Numbered from the stretch's first letter, positions 16,571 to 25,194 are shown. The stretch is DNA of 64,000 bases from an uncultured Geobacter sp. (GCA_937860145.1 CALMBF010000024.1:18350-82349), one strand, 5' to 3'. Program-made: numbers and translations. Notes: generated by a model from the letters alone, not told the origin.

Positions 16571-18217
16571 GTGAAGAACACCGTTTACGTCATCGGTCAC
16601 CGTAACCCGGACACCGATTCCATCGCCTCGGCCATCGCCTATGCCGACCTGAAACGCCGCACCGGACTGACGGGGGCGGTAGCGGCCATGGCGGGTGAAC
16701 CGAATCCCCAGACCCGCTACATCCTCGACCGCCTCGGCATTGCCGACCCCCTCTACCTGGCGGACGCGCACCCCAAGGTACGGGACATCGTCAACCGCCG
16801 GCCGGTGACGGTCTCACTGGAGAGCTCCGCCTACGAGGCGCTGGAGAAGTTCCACTCCAGCGGCGTGCGGGTACTGCCGGTGCTGGATGAGGGGGGGATC
16901 CCCCGGGGGAGCCTGTCCCTGCTCCGCCTGTCGGAAAACTACCTGGTTCCCGGCAGCGACCGGCAGCGGGAGTTCACCACCACCCTCCCTTCCCTGGCAA
17001 CAACCCTCTCCGGCCGGTTCGTCACGGGCGGGACTGATGGGGGGGCCGTGACCCTCAAGCTCTTCATCGGTGCCATGCTGGAGGAGTCGTTCTCCGGGAG
17101 GATCGAAGGGCATGACCCGGCTAACCTCCTGGTGATGACCGGCAACCGGCGCACGATCCAGCAGGCATCCATCGAGCGGGGGGTGCGGCTCCTGGTGGTC
17201 ACCGGCAACCACCCCCTGGATGACGACCTCCTCTCCCTGGCGGCCGAACGGGGGGTCTCCGTGCTCCTCACCCCCCATGACACGGCCACGGCGGCCTGGC
17301 TCTCCCGGCTCTCGACCCCCGTGTCCCTCCTGGCGGAGCGTACGTTTGCCACGGTGGGGGTAGGGGAGCCGGTGGGGAGCCTGAAGCGCAAGATGCTCTC
17401 CTCGGGCGAACCGGCGGTCTTTGTCGTCGACGAGGAGGGTGCCCTTGCCGGCGTGGCGACCAAATCGTCCCTCCTGGCCCCCAATCCCTACGGGCTGATC
17501 CTGGTGGACCACAACGAGCTCGGGCAGGCGGTCCCCGGGGCGGAGGAGGTGGAGATCCTGGAGGTCATCGATCACCACAAGCTGGGGAACAGCCACACGC
17601 TGACCCCGATCACCTTCATCACCTCGCCGGTGGGGAGCAGCTGTACCCTGGTGACCCAGCGCTACCGTGAGCACGGGCTTGAACCGGACGGCACTCTGGC
17701 GGCGCTCCTCCTGGCAGGCATTCTCTCCGATACGGTCATCCTCAAGTCGCCGACCACCACCGGCAGCGACCGGGCGGCGGTCTCCTGGCTGGAGGAGCTG
17801 TCCGGCCTCGGTGCGGCGGAGTTCGGCCGGGACATCTTTGCCGCCTGCAGTTCCCTGAACAGTTACGGTTCACCCCGGAGGGTGGTGGAGGCCGACTTCA
17901 AGCTCTTTTCCCAGGAGGGGAAGACCATCGGCGTGGGGCAGGTGGAGGTGGTCGGTTTCGACGAGTTTTACGGGATGAAGGGGGAACTGCTGGAGGAACT
18001 GGCCCTGCTCAAGCAGCAAGGCAACCTGTTCATCGCCGGCCTGATGGTGACCGACATCACCACCGAGTCGACCCTCTTCCTCGTGGAGGGGCACACCCGC
18101 ATCGCCCACGTGATGGAGTACCCCCAGGTGGAGCCCCACCTGTACGAACTGAAAAACGTCATGTCGCGGAAGAAGCAGATGGTTCCCCACCTGCTGAAGA
18201 TCCTGGCCAAGGTTTGA
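16571..18217 (+). CDS. ppaC: Mn2+-dependent family II inorganic pyrophosphatase with CBS and DRTGG domains
   Basis: The 548-residue enzyme hydrolyses pyrophosphate to phosphate in the cytoplasm. The DHH catalytic domain starts at once (GHRNPDTDS; H10, D14, D16). It is interrupted by a regulatory insert of CBS1 (about 68-125), DRTGG (about 135-245) and CBS2 (about 248-305). It then resumes with D313 (LVDHNE), the DHH motif at 334-336, SSC at about 356-358 and the SDT motif at 387. The C-terminal DHHA2 domain follows. Adenine nucleotides bound by the CBS pair regulate such enzymes, and catalysis needs Mn2+ or Co2+. Presence behind a manganese riboswitch fits: it is made when its cofactor is abundant. 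The start is a GTG with AGGAG eight bases upstream. Confidence 0.93.
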   Translation: MKNTVYVIGHRNPDTDSIASAIAYADLKRRTGLTGAVAAMAGEPNPQTRYILDRLGIADPLYLADAHPKVRDIVNRRPVTVSLESSAYEALEKFHSSGVRVLPVLDEGGIPRGSLSLLRLSENYLVPGSDRQREFTTTLPSLATTLSGRFVTGGTDGGAVTLKLFIGAMLEESFSGRIEGHDPANLLVMTGNRRTIQQASIERGVRLLVVTGNHPLDDDLLSLAAERGVSVLLTPHDTATAAWLSRLSTPVSLLAERTFATVGVGEPVGSLKRKMLSSGEPAVFVVDEEGALAGVATKSSLLAPNPYGLILVDHNELGQAVPGAEEVEILEVIDHHKLGNSHTLTPITFITSPVGSSCTLVTQRYREHGLEPDGTLAALLLAGILSDTVILKSPTTTGSDRAAVSWLEELSGLGAAEFGRDIFAACSSLNSYGSPRRVVEADFKLFSQEGKTIGVGQVEVVGFDEFYGMKGELLEELALLKQQGNLFIAGLMVTDITTESTLFLVEGHTRIAHVMEYPQVEPHLYELKNVMSRKKQMVPHLLKILAKV

Positions 18218-18287
18218 CCCGGGAAGAATCCGCGGCCTTGCGTGTCGCTGCAGGGCATGAAACTATCACAATAAGGAGTTACGCAGC

Positions 18288-19028
18288 ATGGCATGGCTTA
18301 CCGATCCGCAGGTCTGGCTGGCACTGGTCACCCTGACCGCCCTGGAGATAGTCCTGGGCATCGACAACATCATATTCATCTCCATCCAGGCCGGGAAGCT
18401 CCCCGTCCACCAGCAGGAAAAGGCCCGACTGGTAGGTCTCGGGCTGGCGATGTTCATCCGGGTGGCGCTGCTCTTCTCCCTTACCTGGCTGATGGGGCTG
18501 ACCGCACCCCTCTTCACGGTGCAGGGGAACGAGATCACGGGTCGCGACATCATACTCATCTCCGGCGGCCTCTTTCTCCTCTGGAAAAGCACCATGGAGA
18601 TCCACGAAAAACTGGAGGGGCCGGAGGAGCACGCCGAGACAAAGGGGGCGGTCGTCTCCTTCGGTTCGGTCATAGTCCAGATCCTTCTCCTGGACATCGT
18701 CTTTTCCCTCGACTCCATCATCACCGCCATCGGGATGGCCAGCCAGCTCGCCGTCATGGTGGCGGCGGTGGTCATCGCCGTGGGGTTCATGATGATGTTC
18801 TCCGGCAAGATCAGCGACTTTGTCGACCGTCATCCGACCATCAAGATCCTTGCCCTCTCCTTTCTGCTGATGATCGGGGTCGCCCTGATCGGAGACGGCC
18901 TGGACATGCATATCCCCAAGGGGTACATCTATTTTGCCATGGCATTTTCCGTGGCCGTGGAGATGCTGAACCTGCGGATAGGGCGTAAGGGGAAACCGGT
19001 GAAGCTTCACCAGCATTATGTTGAGTGA
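18288..19028 (+). CDS. Second TerC-family membrane protein (YkoY-like), probable Mn2+ exporter
   Basis: The 246-residue protein has about seven membrane helices and the short-form TerC motifs: LEIVLGIDNIIFISI (about 19-33) and LLDIVFSLDSIITAIGMA, with the conserved aspartates. It lacks the C-terminal CBS/CorC extension of E. coli YoaE-type relatives. It differs clearly from the first TerC in this operon, so the two are ancient paralogues rather than a recent duplication. It lies 70 bp after the pyrophosphatase gene and is closed by a strong terminator at 19092-19124, marking the operon end. Confidence 0.9.
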   Translation: MAWLTDPQVWLALVTLTALEIVLGIDNIIFISIQAGKLPVHQQEKARLVGLGLAMFIRVALLFSLTWLMGLTAPLFTVQGNEITGRDIILISGGLFLLWKSTMEIHEKLEGPEEHAETKGAVVSFGSVIVQILLLDIVFSLDSIITAIGMASQLAVMVAAVVIAVGFMMMFSGKISDFVDRHPTIKILALSFLLMIGVALIGDGLDMHIPKGYIYFAMAFSVAVEMLNLRIGRKGKPVKLHQHYVE

Positions 19029-19091
19029 TTAAGGTGTGAAAAAGGAATGGAGCAGTGCCAAGGGGGTAGCGCTGCCGGCTGCTCAGTGAGG

Positions 19092-19124
19092 AAAGGCGGA
19101 GGTCCTGGGACCTCCGCCTTTTTT
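19092..19124. terminator. Strong bidirectional terminator
   Basis: GGCGGAGGTC pairs with GACCTCCGCC around a 4-nt loop, with AAA on one side and TTTTTT on the other. It ends the manganese operon and, in the other direction, the transaldolase gene that stops at 19127. Confidence 0.88.
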
Positions 19125-19126
19125 GA

Positions 19127-19771
19127 CTACTTCGGGACTTTTTCCCAGTCTTCGAGGAATTTCCTGATGCCGGCATCGGTCAGGGGGTGCTTGGCCAGCT
19201 GCATCATGACGCTGTAGGGGATGGTGGCCACGTCGGCGCCGATCAGGGCCGAGTCGAGGACATGGATCGGGTTGCGGATGCTGGCGACGATGATCTCGGC
19301 GTTGTAACCGTAGTTGTCGAAGATGGTGCGGATCTCCTCGATGATCCCCATGCCGTTCTGGGAGATGTCATCCAGACGGCCGACGAAAGGGGAGACGTAG
19401 GTGGCGCCGGCCTTGGCGGCCAGCAGGGCCTGCATCGGGGTGAAGATCAGGGTGACGTTGGTCTTGATCCCCTTTGCCGTCAGGGTCTTGGTGGCCTTGA
19501 GACCCTCGGGGGTCATGGGGAGCTTGATGACGATGTTCCGGTGGATCTTGGTCAGTTCCAGCGCCTCCCTGATCATCCCCTCGTGATCGAGGGAGATGAC
19601 CTCGGCCGAGATCGGACCGTCGACGATGCCGGTGATTTCGCTGATGACCTCCTCGAACTTCCTGCCGGACTTGGCGATCAGGGAGGGATTGGTGGTGACA
19701 CCGTCAACCAGCCCCAGTTCGTGGGCCTCCCGGATTTCGTTCACATCTGCGGTATCGATAAAAAACTTCAT
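19127..19771 (-). CDS. tal: Transaldolase, fructose-6-phosphate-aldolase/TalC type
   Basis: The 214-residue enzyme is the short class of transaldolases (PF00923). The N-terminal strand [11 protein letters not shown], the [12 protein letters not shown] motif, the Schiff-base lysine K83 in VIKLPMT, and the [10 protein letters not shown] and IVASIRNP segments are all present. It transfers dihydroxyacetone units between sugar phosphates in the cytosolic non-oxidative pentose phosphate pathway. A split transketolase lies 5 kb away on the plus strand, and the two enzymes would complete the pathway. The C-terminal Lys/Pro tail is short, as usual. It appears monocistronic. Confidence 0.94.
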   Translation of the reverse strand: MKFFIDTADVNEIREAHELGLVDGVTTNPSLIAKSGRKFEEVISEITGIVDGPISAEVISLDHEGMIREALELTKIHRNIVIKLPMTPEGLKATKTLTAKGIKTNVTLIFTPMQALLAAKAGATYVSPFVGRLDDISQNGMGIIEEIRTIFDNYGYNAEIIVASIRNPIHVLDSALIGADVATIPYSVMMQLAKHPLTDAGIRKFLEDWEKVPK

Positions 19772-19798
19772 GCTGCCTCCTAATGGGTTTAAATGGTG

Positions 19799-20044
19799 TT
19801 ACTGATGTCCCGTTGTCAGGCTGTCCCGGTATTTTTCCAGGCACGCCATGGAACAGAAATAGATTCTTTTCTCCTCGACCCTTCCCACGACCGCATCGTC
19901 GGCTGCCACGTACACGCCGCAGACCGGGTCCTGGAAGGTTTCCGTCTCGAGCCTGGACGGTGCCGGTTTCTCCCGGTTGCCGAGGTACCCCTTGACGACC
20001 TTGTAGCCGACATAGACCAGGAGCAGCCAGAGAAGCATGCGCAT
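19799..20044 (-). CDS. Small membrane-anchored YHS/TRASH-like metal-binding protein
   Basis: The 81-residue protein has an N-terminal membrane helix (about 3-20), a short linker, and a YHS-type domain. It shows DPVCGVYV (C42), a beta strand pair, then IYFCSMACLEKY (C64, C68). YHS domains typically bind a metal and occur in metal chaperones and P-type ATPases; free-standing anchored versions are common in anaerobes and have no assigned role. It starts one base after the folK stop, so it is probably co-transcribed with folK. Because metal-handling genes dominate the preceding 13 kb, a metal-related role is plausible but unproven. Confidence 0.78.
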   Translation of the reverse strand: MRMLLWLLLVYVGYKVVKGYLGNREKPAPSRLETETFQDPVCGVYVAADDAVVGRVEEKRIYFCSMACLEKYRDSLTTGHQ

Positions 20045-20045
20045 G

Positions 20046-20546
20046 TCAGAATCCTTCCAGCCGGGTAACCCGTTCTCCCGGCGGCAGCGCTGCCAGGAGG
20101 TGCGCTACGGACAATCCGCTCTGGGGGTGACGGAACCCGGCAGCTATCTCCGCCAGGGGGGCAAGGACGAAGCGGCGCAGGTGCATGAGAGGATGGGGGA
20201 GAACCAGCTTCGGCGGCTCGTTGAGTATCAGGTCGCCGTAGAAGATGAGGTCGAGGTCCATGGTTCGGGGGCCCCAGGCGATTTCTCTCCGGCGGCGGAA
20301 GCAGTCGCTCTCTATCTGCAGCAGTCTTTCCAGCAGGTCACCGGGGGGGAGTGTGCTCTCCAGCCGTGCGGCGGCATTGAGGAAGGCGGGCTGAGCAACG
20401 GGACCGACCGGTTCGGTGTCGTAGAAGGAGGAAAGCCCCGTCACCCGGGTGCCCGGGAGTTTGCCGGTCTCGGCAACGGCCCGGAGGAGGTTTCCTTCCC
20501 TGTCACCCATGTTGGTGCCGAGTGCAATGAAAATGTTCCCGTTCAC
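20046..20546 (-). CDS. folK: 2-amino-4-hydroxy-6-hydroxymethyldihydropteridine pyrophosphokinase
   Basis: FolK transfers pyrophosphate from ATP to 6-hydroxymethyl-dihydropterin in cytosolic folate synthesis. The protein (166 residues from the chosen start) begins NGNIFIALGTNMGDRE. It has the SSFYDTEPVGPVAQPAFLNA substrate segment and the HPPK signature GPRTMDLDLIFYG, followed by HPLMHLRRFVLAPLAE. The frame is open to 20651, but conservation begins at about 20543. A good promoter (TTGAAA-17-TCTAAT) ends six bases before the GTG at 20546, so I chose that start; it would be almost leaderless. It is divergent from murI. Confidence 0.9.
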   Translation of the reverse strand: MNGNIFIALGTNMGDREGNLLRAVAETGKLPGTRVTGLSSFYDTEPVGPVAQPAFLNAAARLESTLPPGDLLERLLQIESDCFRRRREIAWGPRTMDLDLIFYGDLILNEPPKLVLPHPLMHLRRFVLAPLAEIAAGFRHPQSGLSVAHLLAALPPGERVTRLEGF

Positions 20547-20552
20547 CAAAAC

Positions 20553-20581
20553 ATTAGAGCACAGTTCCGCGGCATTTTCAA
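20553..20581 (-). promoter_or_regulatory. Promoter of folK
   Basis: On the minus strand TTGAAA (20581-20576), a 17-base spacer and TCTAAT (20558-20553) match sigma-70 consensus well. The predicted start of transcription coincides with the GTG at 20546. Confidence 0.65.
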
Positions 20582-20622
20582 CCGGTTGCTCTGTTAATCC
20601 CCATTTATCAAGGGTAAATGCC

Positions 20623-20651
20623 TTGACACGGGGGGGAGGGTGACCTAACAT
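20623..20651 (+). promoter_or_regulatory. Promoter of the murI-GerMN-metH operon
   Basis: TTGACA (20623-20628), 17 bases and TAACAT (20646-20651) predict transcription from about 20658. Confidence 0.65.
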
Positions 20652-20696
20652 AAATTTTTTATGTACTTGGACCTCCGGCCAGTCTGGCGAAGATCA

Positions 20697-21542
20697 GTGA
20701 ATACGGGTGAAAAGTTGACGTGGAAGGCAATCGGCATATTTGATTCAGGGGTGGGCGGTCTGACGGTCCTGCGGGAGATCGTCAAGGTCATGCCCCAGGA
20801 AGATACGATCTATCTCGGGGATACCGCCAGGGTCCCCTACGGCACGAAATCGCCGGAAACGGTGATCAGGTTTGCCCGGCAGATCACCTCGTTCCTGGTG
20901 AGCCGCGACATCAAGCTGCTGGTCGTTGCCTGCAACACCGCGTCAGCCGTCTCCCTCGAGGTGCTGAAGGAGGAGTTTCCCATCCCCATTGTCGGCGTCA
21001 TCGAGCCGGGTGCCGCCAGGGCGGCGACGGTGACCCGCAGCGGACGGGTGGGGGTGATCGGCACCGCCGGCACCATCCGGAGCAGCGCCTACACCAAGGC
21101 GATCAAGCGGATCAATCCCGATATCGAGGTGATCACCGGCGAATGCCCCATGTTCGTCCCCCTGGCCGAAGAAGGGTGGGTGGATAACGAGGTCGCCCGG
21201 CTGACCGCGGAGATATACCTGCGACACCTGAAGGAACAGGGGGTCGATACCCTGGTCCTCGGTTGCACCCACTACCCGCTGCTCAAGGGGATCATCGGCG
21301 AGGTGATGGGTGAGGGGGTGACCCTGGTGGACTCCGCCGCGGAAACCGCCACGAGAGTGAGGGATATCCTGGCGGGGGAGGGGGCTCTCCGGCCGGAGCA
21401 GGAGAACGGCAACCACCACTTCTTCGTTACCGACGTGCCGGCCGGATTCATCCGTATCGGCAACCGGTTTCTCGGCGGCGACTTCGGGGACGTGTACCAG
21501 ATCAGGCTGGATGACGACCATCCGGCACAGGGGGGGACGTGA
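20697..21542 (+). CDS. murI: Glutamate racemase
   Basis: MurI converts L- to D-glutamate for peptidoglycan. The core shows AIGIFDSGVGGLTVLREI, the acid DT/PYGTKS substrate segment, the first catalytic cysteine in VVACNTAS, and the second in LVLGCTHYPLL, with the usual spacing. The start is uncertain. Conservation begins at about 20724, and possible starts are GTG 20697, TTG 20715 and ATG 20661. I chose GTG 20697, which leaves a leader of about 40 bases behind the promoter. The stop overlaps the next gene (TGATG). The enzyme is cytosolic. Confidence 0.92.
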   Translation: MNTGEKLTWKAIGIFDSGVGGLTVLREIVKVMPQEDTIYLGDTARVPYGTKSPETVIRFARQITSFLVSRDIKLLVVACNTASAVSLEVLKEEFPIPIVGVIEPGAARAATVTRSGRVGVIGTAGTIRSSAYTKAIKRINPDIEVITGECPMFVPLAEEGWVDNEVARLTAEIYLRHLKEQGVDTLVLGCTHYPLLKGIIGEVMGEGVTLVDSAAETATRVRDILAGEGALRPEQENGNHHFFVTDVPAGFIRIGNRFLGGDFGDVYQIRLDDDHPAQGGT

Positions 21543-22153
21543 TGCAATCCCGGCGTACGGTCAAGCGCGGCATGGGGGTACTGGTCGTCGCGTTTCTGCT
21601 GCTGGCGGCATTCCTCGGTGCACTGGTGTTCCGCAAGTACGAGCATGCCGGTGCCCCGCCACCCATGCCGGCCGCTCCCCAGCAGGCCGGCCCCGTTGCG
21701 GTGACGCTCTTTTTCGCCGATGAAAACGGCGACGGCCTGGTGCGCGAGGGGAGGGAGATCGAGGGGTGCGACGAGATATCGGGGTGCCTTGAATCGATCC
21801 TCGAAGAGCTCATCAACGGCCCGGTGGGAGACCTGGCCCCGGTACTGCCGCCAACGGGGATGTTCAACAGTGTCAGGCTCGACGGTACCCTCGCGCGGGT
21901 CGATTTCGCCCAGGAATTGCTGGATGCCCTGCCTGGAGGGAGCAGCAGCGAGCTGCTGGCAGCCTATGCGGTTGTGAACTCCCTCGCGATCAATTATCCC
22001 CAGGTACAGTCGGTGCTCTTCACCGTCGACGGCAAGTCGCTGGAAACGCTCAAGGGGCACCTTGATATCCGCCACCCTCTCACTCCGGATTACTCCCTGG
22101 AAAAAGGGGCGGCACGCAAACAATCACAACAGTCTAAGGGGATCAAGGAATGA
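21542..22153 (+). CDS. Membrane-anchored GerMN-domain protein
   Basis: The 203-residue protein has one N-terminal membrane helix (about 12-30), a Pro/Ala-rich linker, and then a GerMN/SpoIIIM-type domain (about 50-170). This has VTLFFADENGDGLVRE, a LEELINGPVGDLAPVLP segment and the closing NSLAINYPQVQSVLFTVDG strand. GerMN domains in Bacillus spore proteins GerM and LpqB bind cell-wall or protein partners; in non-sporulating delta-proteobacteria the role is unknown. An extracytoplasmic role near peptidoglycan is consistent with coupling to murI (1-base overlap). The metH start overlaps its stop by four bases. Confidence 0.78.
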   Translation: MQSRRTVKRGMGVLVVAFLLLAAFLGALVFRKYEHAGAPPPMPAAPQQAGPVAVTLFFADENGDGLVREGREIEGCDEISGCLESILEELINGPVGDLAPVLPPTGMFNSVRLDGTLARVDFAQELLDALPGGSSSELLAAYAVVNSLAINYPQVQSVLFTVDGKSLETLKGHLDIRHPLTPDYSLEKGAARKQSQQSKGIKE

Positions 22154-24564
22154 AACCTGCCTTTCTTGCGGCACTCGGCGAACGGGTCCTGGTGCTTGAC
22201 GGCGCCATGGGGACCATGCTCCAGGAGCGGGGACTTCGTCCCGGGCAGTCACCGGAGGAGCTCAACCTGACCATGCCCGAGGTGGTGGCTGCCGTGCACC
22301 GGGAGTACGTCGCTGCCGGGGCTGACATCATCGTGACCAACACCTTCGGCGGCAGCCGGGAGAAACTCTCCCACTACGGGCTCGAGGACCGCCTCGCCCG
22401 GATCAACCGGGCCGGCGTGGAGATCGCCAGGGAAGTTGCCGGGGACGATGTCTACGTGGCGGCTTCCATAGGTCCCACGGGCCGGTTCATCGAGCCGGTG
22501 GGAGACCTTACCTTCGACCAGATGGCGGATATCTACCGGGAGCAGGCGCAGGTCCTCATCGAGGCCGGGGCAGACCTGATCACCCTGGAAACGTTCCTGG
22601 ACATCAAGGAGATCCGGGCGGCCATCATCGCCATCCGGGAGATCTCCCGCGATATCCCGGTCATTGCCATGCTTACCTTCGACAACAACGGCCGGAGCGT
22701 TCTCGGCACCTCTCCGGAGGCGGCCGCCATAACCCTGGAGGCGGTGGGCGCCGACATCGTCGGCTCCAACTGCGGCCTGGGGGTGGACGGCATCTACGAG
22801 ATCCTCTCCGCCATGCGCCGGGTGACCTCGCTCCCCCTTATCTCACAGGCCAATGCAGGGCTGCCGGTGCTGAGGGACGGCAAAACGGTCTTTCCCGGCA
22901 CCCCCGAGGAGATGGTCGGCTACCACGACCGGATGCTGGCCCTCGGTGTGAGGATCATCGGCGGCTGCTGCGGCACGACCCCCGCCCACATCGGCGCCAT
23001 GAAAGAGGCCCTTGCGGGGCGGGACCAGACCTTCCGCCGTGGCGGGCCCGACGCCGGCATAACCTTCCTCTCCAGCCGCAGCGGCTACGTGGCGATCGGC
23101 GGCGGCAACCCGACGGCCATTATCGGTGAGAGGATCAATCCCACCGGCAAGAAGAGTTTTGCCGCCGAACTGCGCGAAGGGAAGATCGGCTACATACGCC
23201 GTGAGGCGGTGGAACAGGTTGCCGCCGGCGCCACGCTGCTCGACGTCAATGTGGGGACCCCCGGGATCGACGAAGCCGCTGCCATGGAACGGGCGATCTT
23301 CACCGTTACCGGTGCGGTACAGGTCCCGCTGGTCCTCGACTCTTCCAGCCCGGAAGCACTGGAACGGGGGCTCAAGGCAGCCGACGGCAAGGTGCTGGTC
23401 AACTCGGTTTCCGGCGAGGAGAAGAGCCTTGCCCGTATCCTGCCGCTGGTGAAGAAATACGGTGCCGCGGTCATCGGCCTGACCCTTGACGAGGCCGGCA
23501 TCCCCCCCACCGGCGAGGAGCGCTTCAAGGTCGCGGAGCGGATCAGTGATGCCGCCCTCCGGGCGGGCATCGAGAGGCGGAACCTGATCATCGACGCCCT
23601 TACCCTGACGGTGAGTGCGGAGCAGAAACGGGCGCTGGAGTCTCTCCGGGCGATCAGGCTGGTGAAGGAGAACCTCGGCCTCAACACGGTTCTCGGGGTG
23701 AGCAATATCTCCTTCGGACTTCCGGCGCGGCCGCTGATCTCCTCGGCGTTCTTCACCATGGCCATCGAGGCGGGACTGGATGCGGCCATCGTCAATCCCA
23801 AGGAGGAGCCGATGATGGCGGCGTTTCGCTCCGCCATGGTACTCCTGGGGAGGGACCCGAATGCGGCTGCCTACATCGAGGCCTATCGCGGTGCGACGCA
23901 GACCGCTGCCGCCGTTGAACCTGCCACCCAGCCACAGGACCTGCGGGGGCGGCTTGGCCAGGCGGTGATCGCCGGCGACGTGGAGGGGATAACCCCCCTG
24001 GTGGAGGAGGCCCTGGCGGACGGGCTCACGCCGATGCAGATCAGCAACGAGGGGCTGCTTCCCGGACTGGAGGAGGTCGGCCGGCGATTCGAGAAAAACC
24101 TGGTGTTCCTCCCCCAGGTCATGCGTTCGGCGGAGACCATGCAGACCGCGTTCGCCCGCCTGAAGGAGGAGCTCAAGGGGGGGGCGCTGGAGACCCTCGG
24201 CCGGATCCTCATGGCCACGGTGGAGGGGGATATCCACGATATCGGCAAGAATATCGTCTGCACCCTCCTGGAAAACCACGGTTTCGAAGTGATCGACCTG
24301 GGGAAGAATGTCTCGGCCGCCAGGATCGTGGAGGAGGCGCGCCGGCTCAACGTCGATGCGGTCGGGCTTTCGGCATTGATGACCACCACCATGGCCGAAA
24401 TGGAGAATGTCCTCGGAAAGCTCAGGGCGGAGGGGGTCAGGACCTTCACCATGGTCGGGGGGGCTGTTGTTACCCAGGAGTATGCCGACAGCATCGGCGC
24501 CGATCTCTATGCCCGGGACGCCCTGGAAGCCGTTGCCAGTATCCGCCGCCTGCTCGGTAAATAA
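22150..24564 (+). CDS. metH: Cobalamin-dependent methionine synthase lacking the reactivation domain
   Basis: The 804-residue cytosolic enzyme methylates homocysteine using methyltetrahydrofolate through B12. Domain order is as follows. The homocysteine-binding barrel (about 5-295) has the zinc cysteines in SNCGLG and GGCCGTTP. The pterin-binding barrel (about 320-575) has GERINPTGKK and the LDVNVGTPG segment. The B12 cap (about 600-690) and the cobalamin-binding domain carry the DxHxxG motif DIHDIG at 694-699 and end in the GGAVVTQEYADSIGAD segment. The protein stops there. The C-terminal AdoMet/flavodoxin reactivation domain of E. coli MetH (about 350 residues) is absent, so a separate reactivator should exist elsewhere. 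No cobalamin riboswitch is seen upstream. Confidence 0.95.
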   Translation: MKPAFLAALGERVLVLDGAMGTMLQERGLRPGQSPEELNLTMPEVVAAVHREYVAAGADIIVTNTFGGSREKLSHYGLEDRLARINRAGVEIAREVAGDDVYVAASIGPTGRFIEPVGDLTFDQMADIYREQAQVLIEAGADLITLETFLDIKEIRAAIIAIREISRDIPVIAMLTFDNNGRSVLGTSPEAAAITLEAVGADIVGSNCGLGVDGIYEILSAMRRVTSLPLISQANAGLPVLRDGKTVFPGTPEEMVGYHDRMLALGVRIIGGCCGTTPAHIGAMKEALAGRDQTFRRGGPDAGITFLSSRSGYVAIGGGNPTAIIGERINPTGKKSFAAELREGKIGYIRREAVEQVAAGATLLDVNVGTPGIDEAAAMERAIFTVTGAVQVPLVLDSSSPEALERGLKAADGKVLVNSVSGEEKSLARILPLVKKYGAAVIGLTLDEAGIPPTGEERFKVAERISDAALRAGIERRNLIIDALTLTVSAEQKRALESLRAIRLVKENLGLNTVLGVSNISFGLPARPLISSAFFTMAIEAGLDAAIVNPKEEPMMAAFRSAMVLLGRDPNAAAYIEAYRGATQTAAAVEPATQPQDLRGRLGQAVIAGDVEGITPLVEEALADGLTPMQISNEGLLPGLEEVGRRFEKNLVFLPQVMRSAETMQTAFARLKEELKGGALETLGRILMATVEGDIHDIGKNIVCTLLENHGFEVIDLGKNVSAARIVEEARRLNVDAVGLSALMTTTMAEMENVLGKLRAEGVRTFTMVGGAVVTQEYADSIGADLYARDALEAVASIRRLLGK

Positions 24565-24668
24565 GGGTGGCGGTAATGCTCGGGACGGGGAAAACAGGGC
24601 TCTTGCAACAAGCTGATTTTCATGGTAGTTTGCAGGTATTACGCCATTTGGCGGACTAGGTTGGTGCG

Positions 24669-25163
24669 ATGGTCGTCGGATACAATCACAACATAAAGTA
24701 CAAGGGGGAGATCTTCCACGTCCAGACCGAGGATAGCGGCATCAACAATCCTCACATCATCACTCTTCTCTACCGTGGCGGCAATATCATAGCCTCGAAG
24801 AAAACCAGCTATGCCGACATCGTGAAGATGGACAACCTGAACCAGATTGTCGAGGAGCTGATGAAGGAGCAGCACAAGGATATGCTGCGTCGTCTGAAGA
24901 ACGGCGAGTTCGACCCACGCCTCGGTCTTGGTGAAGAAGGAGTGTCCGAACCCCCTGCTCCGGAGGCTGCCGAAGCCGTTCCTGAGCCTGTTGCGGAAGC
25001 GGTGGCGCCTGCCGCTGCTGAGGAGGTCGTGCCAGCCACCCCGGGAGCCGGGACGCCAGAGCCGGCTCCCGCCGGTCCTGCCCCAGAGGCTCCCGCCGGG
25101 AAGAAGCAGAGTCTCGACGACCTCATTTTTGAATTTCTGTCTGAAGGTGACGAACACAAATAG
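24669..25163 (+). CDS. Conserved Geobacter-type hypothetical protein with Pro/Ala/Glu-rich linker
   Basis: I do not recognise a named family. The 164-residue protein has a compact N-terminal domain (1-80: YNHNIKYKGEIFHVQTEDSG, then HIITLLYRGGNIIASKK and a helical MDNLNQIVEELMKEQHKDML stretch). A low-complexity Pro/Ala/Glu linker (about 93-148) follows, and a short conserved-looking C-terminal helix SLDDLIFEFLSEGD. That terminal peptide on a flexible tether looks like a docking motif for a partner. No signal peptide is present, so it is probably cytosolic. It lies 31 bp upstream of the transketolase N-subunit and should be co-transcribed with it. Confidence 0.65.
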   Translation: MVVGYNHNIKYKGEIFHVQTEDSGINNPHIITLLYRGGNIIASKKTSYADIVKMDNLNQIVEELMKEQHKDMLRRLKNGEFDPRLGLGEEGVSEPPAPEAAEAVPEPVAEAVAPAAAEEVVPATPGAGTPEPAPAGPAPEAPAGKKQSLDDLIFEFLSEGDEHK

Positions 25164-25194
25164 AGCGTATTCACCCTGAAAGGAAGATCGATTA

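Noticed and set aside
22100..22150. Cobalamin riboswitch before metH
   Set aside because: metH overlaps the preceding gene by four bases, leaving no room, and no B12-box sequence was seen upstream of murI either.
22843..24279. Long minus-strand open frame opposite metH
   Set aside because: The metH frame carries every expected motif; the antisense product matches no family and reflects high GC at third positions.
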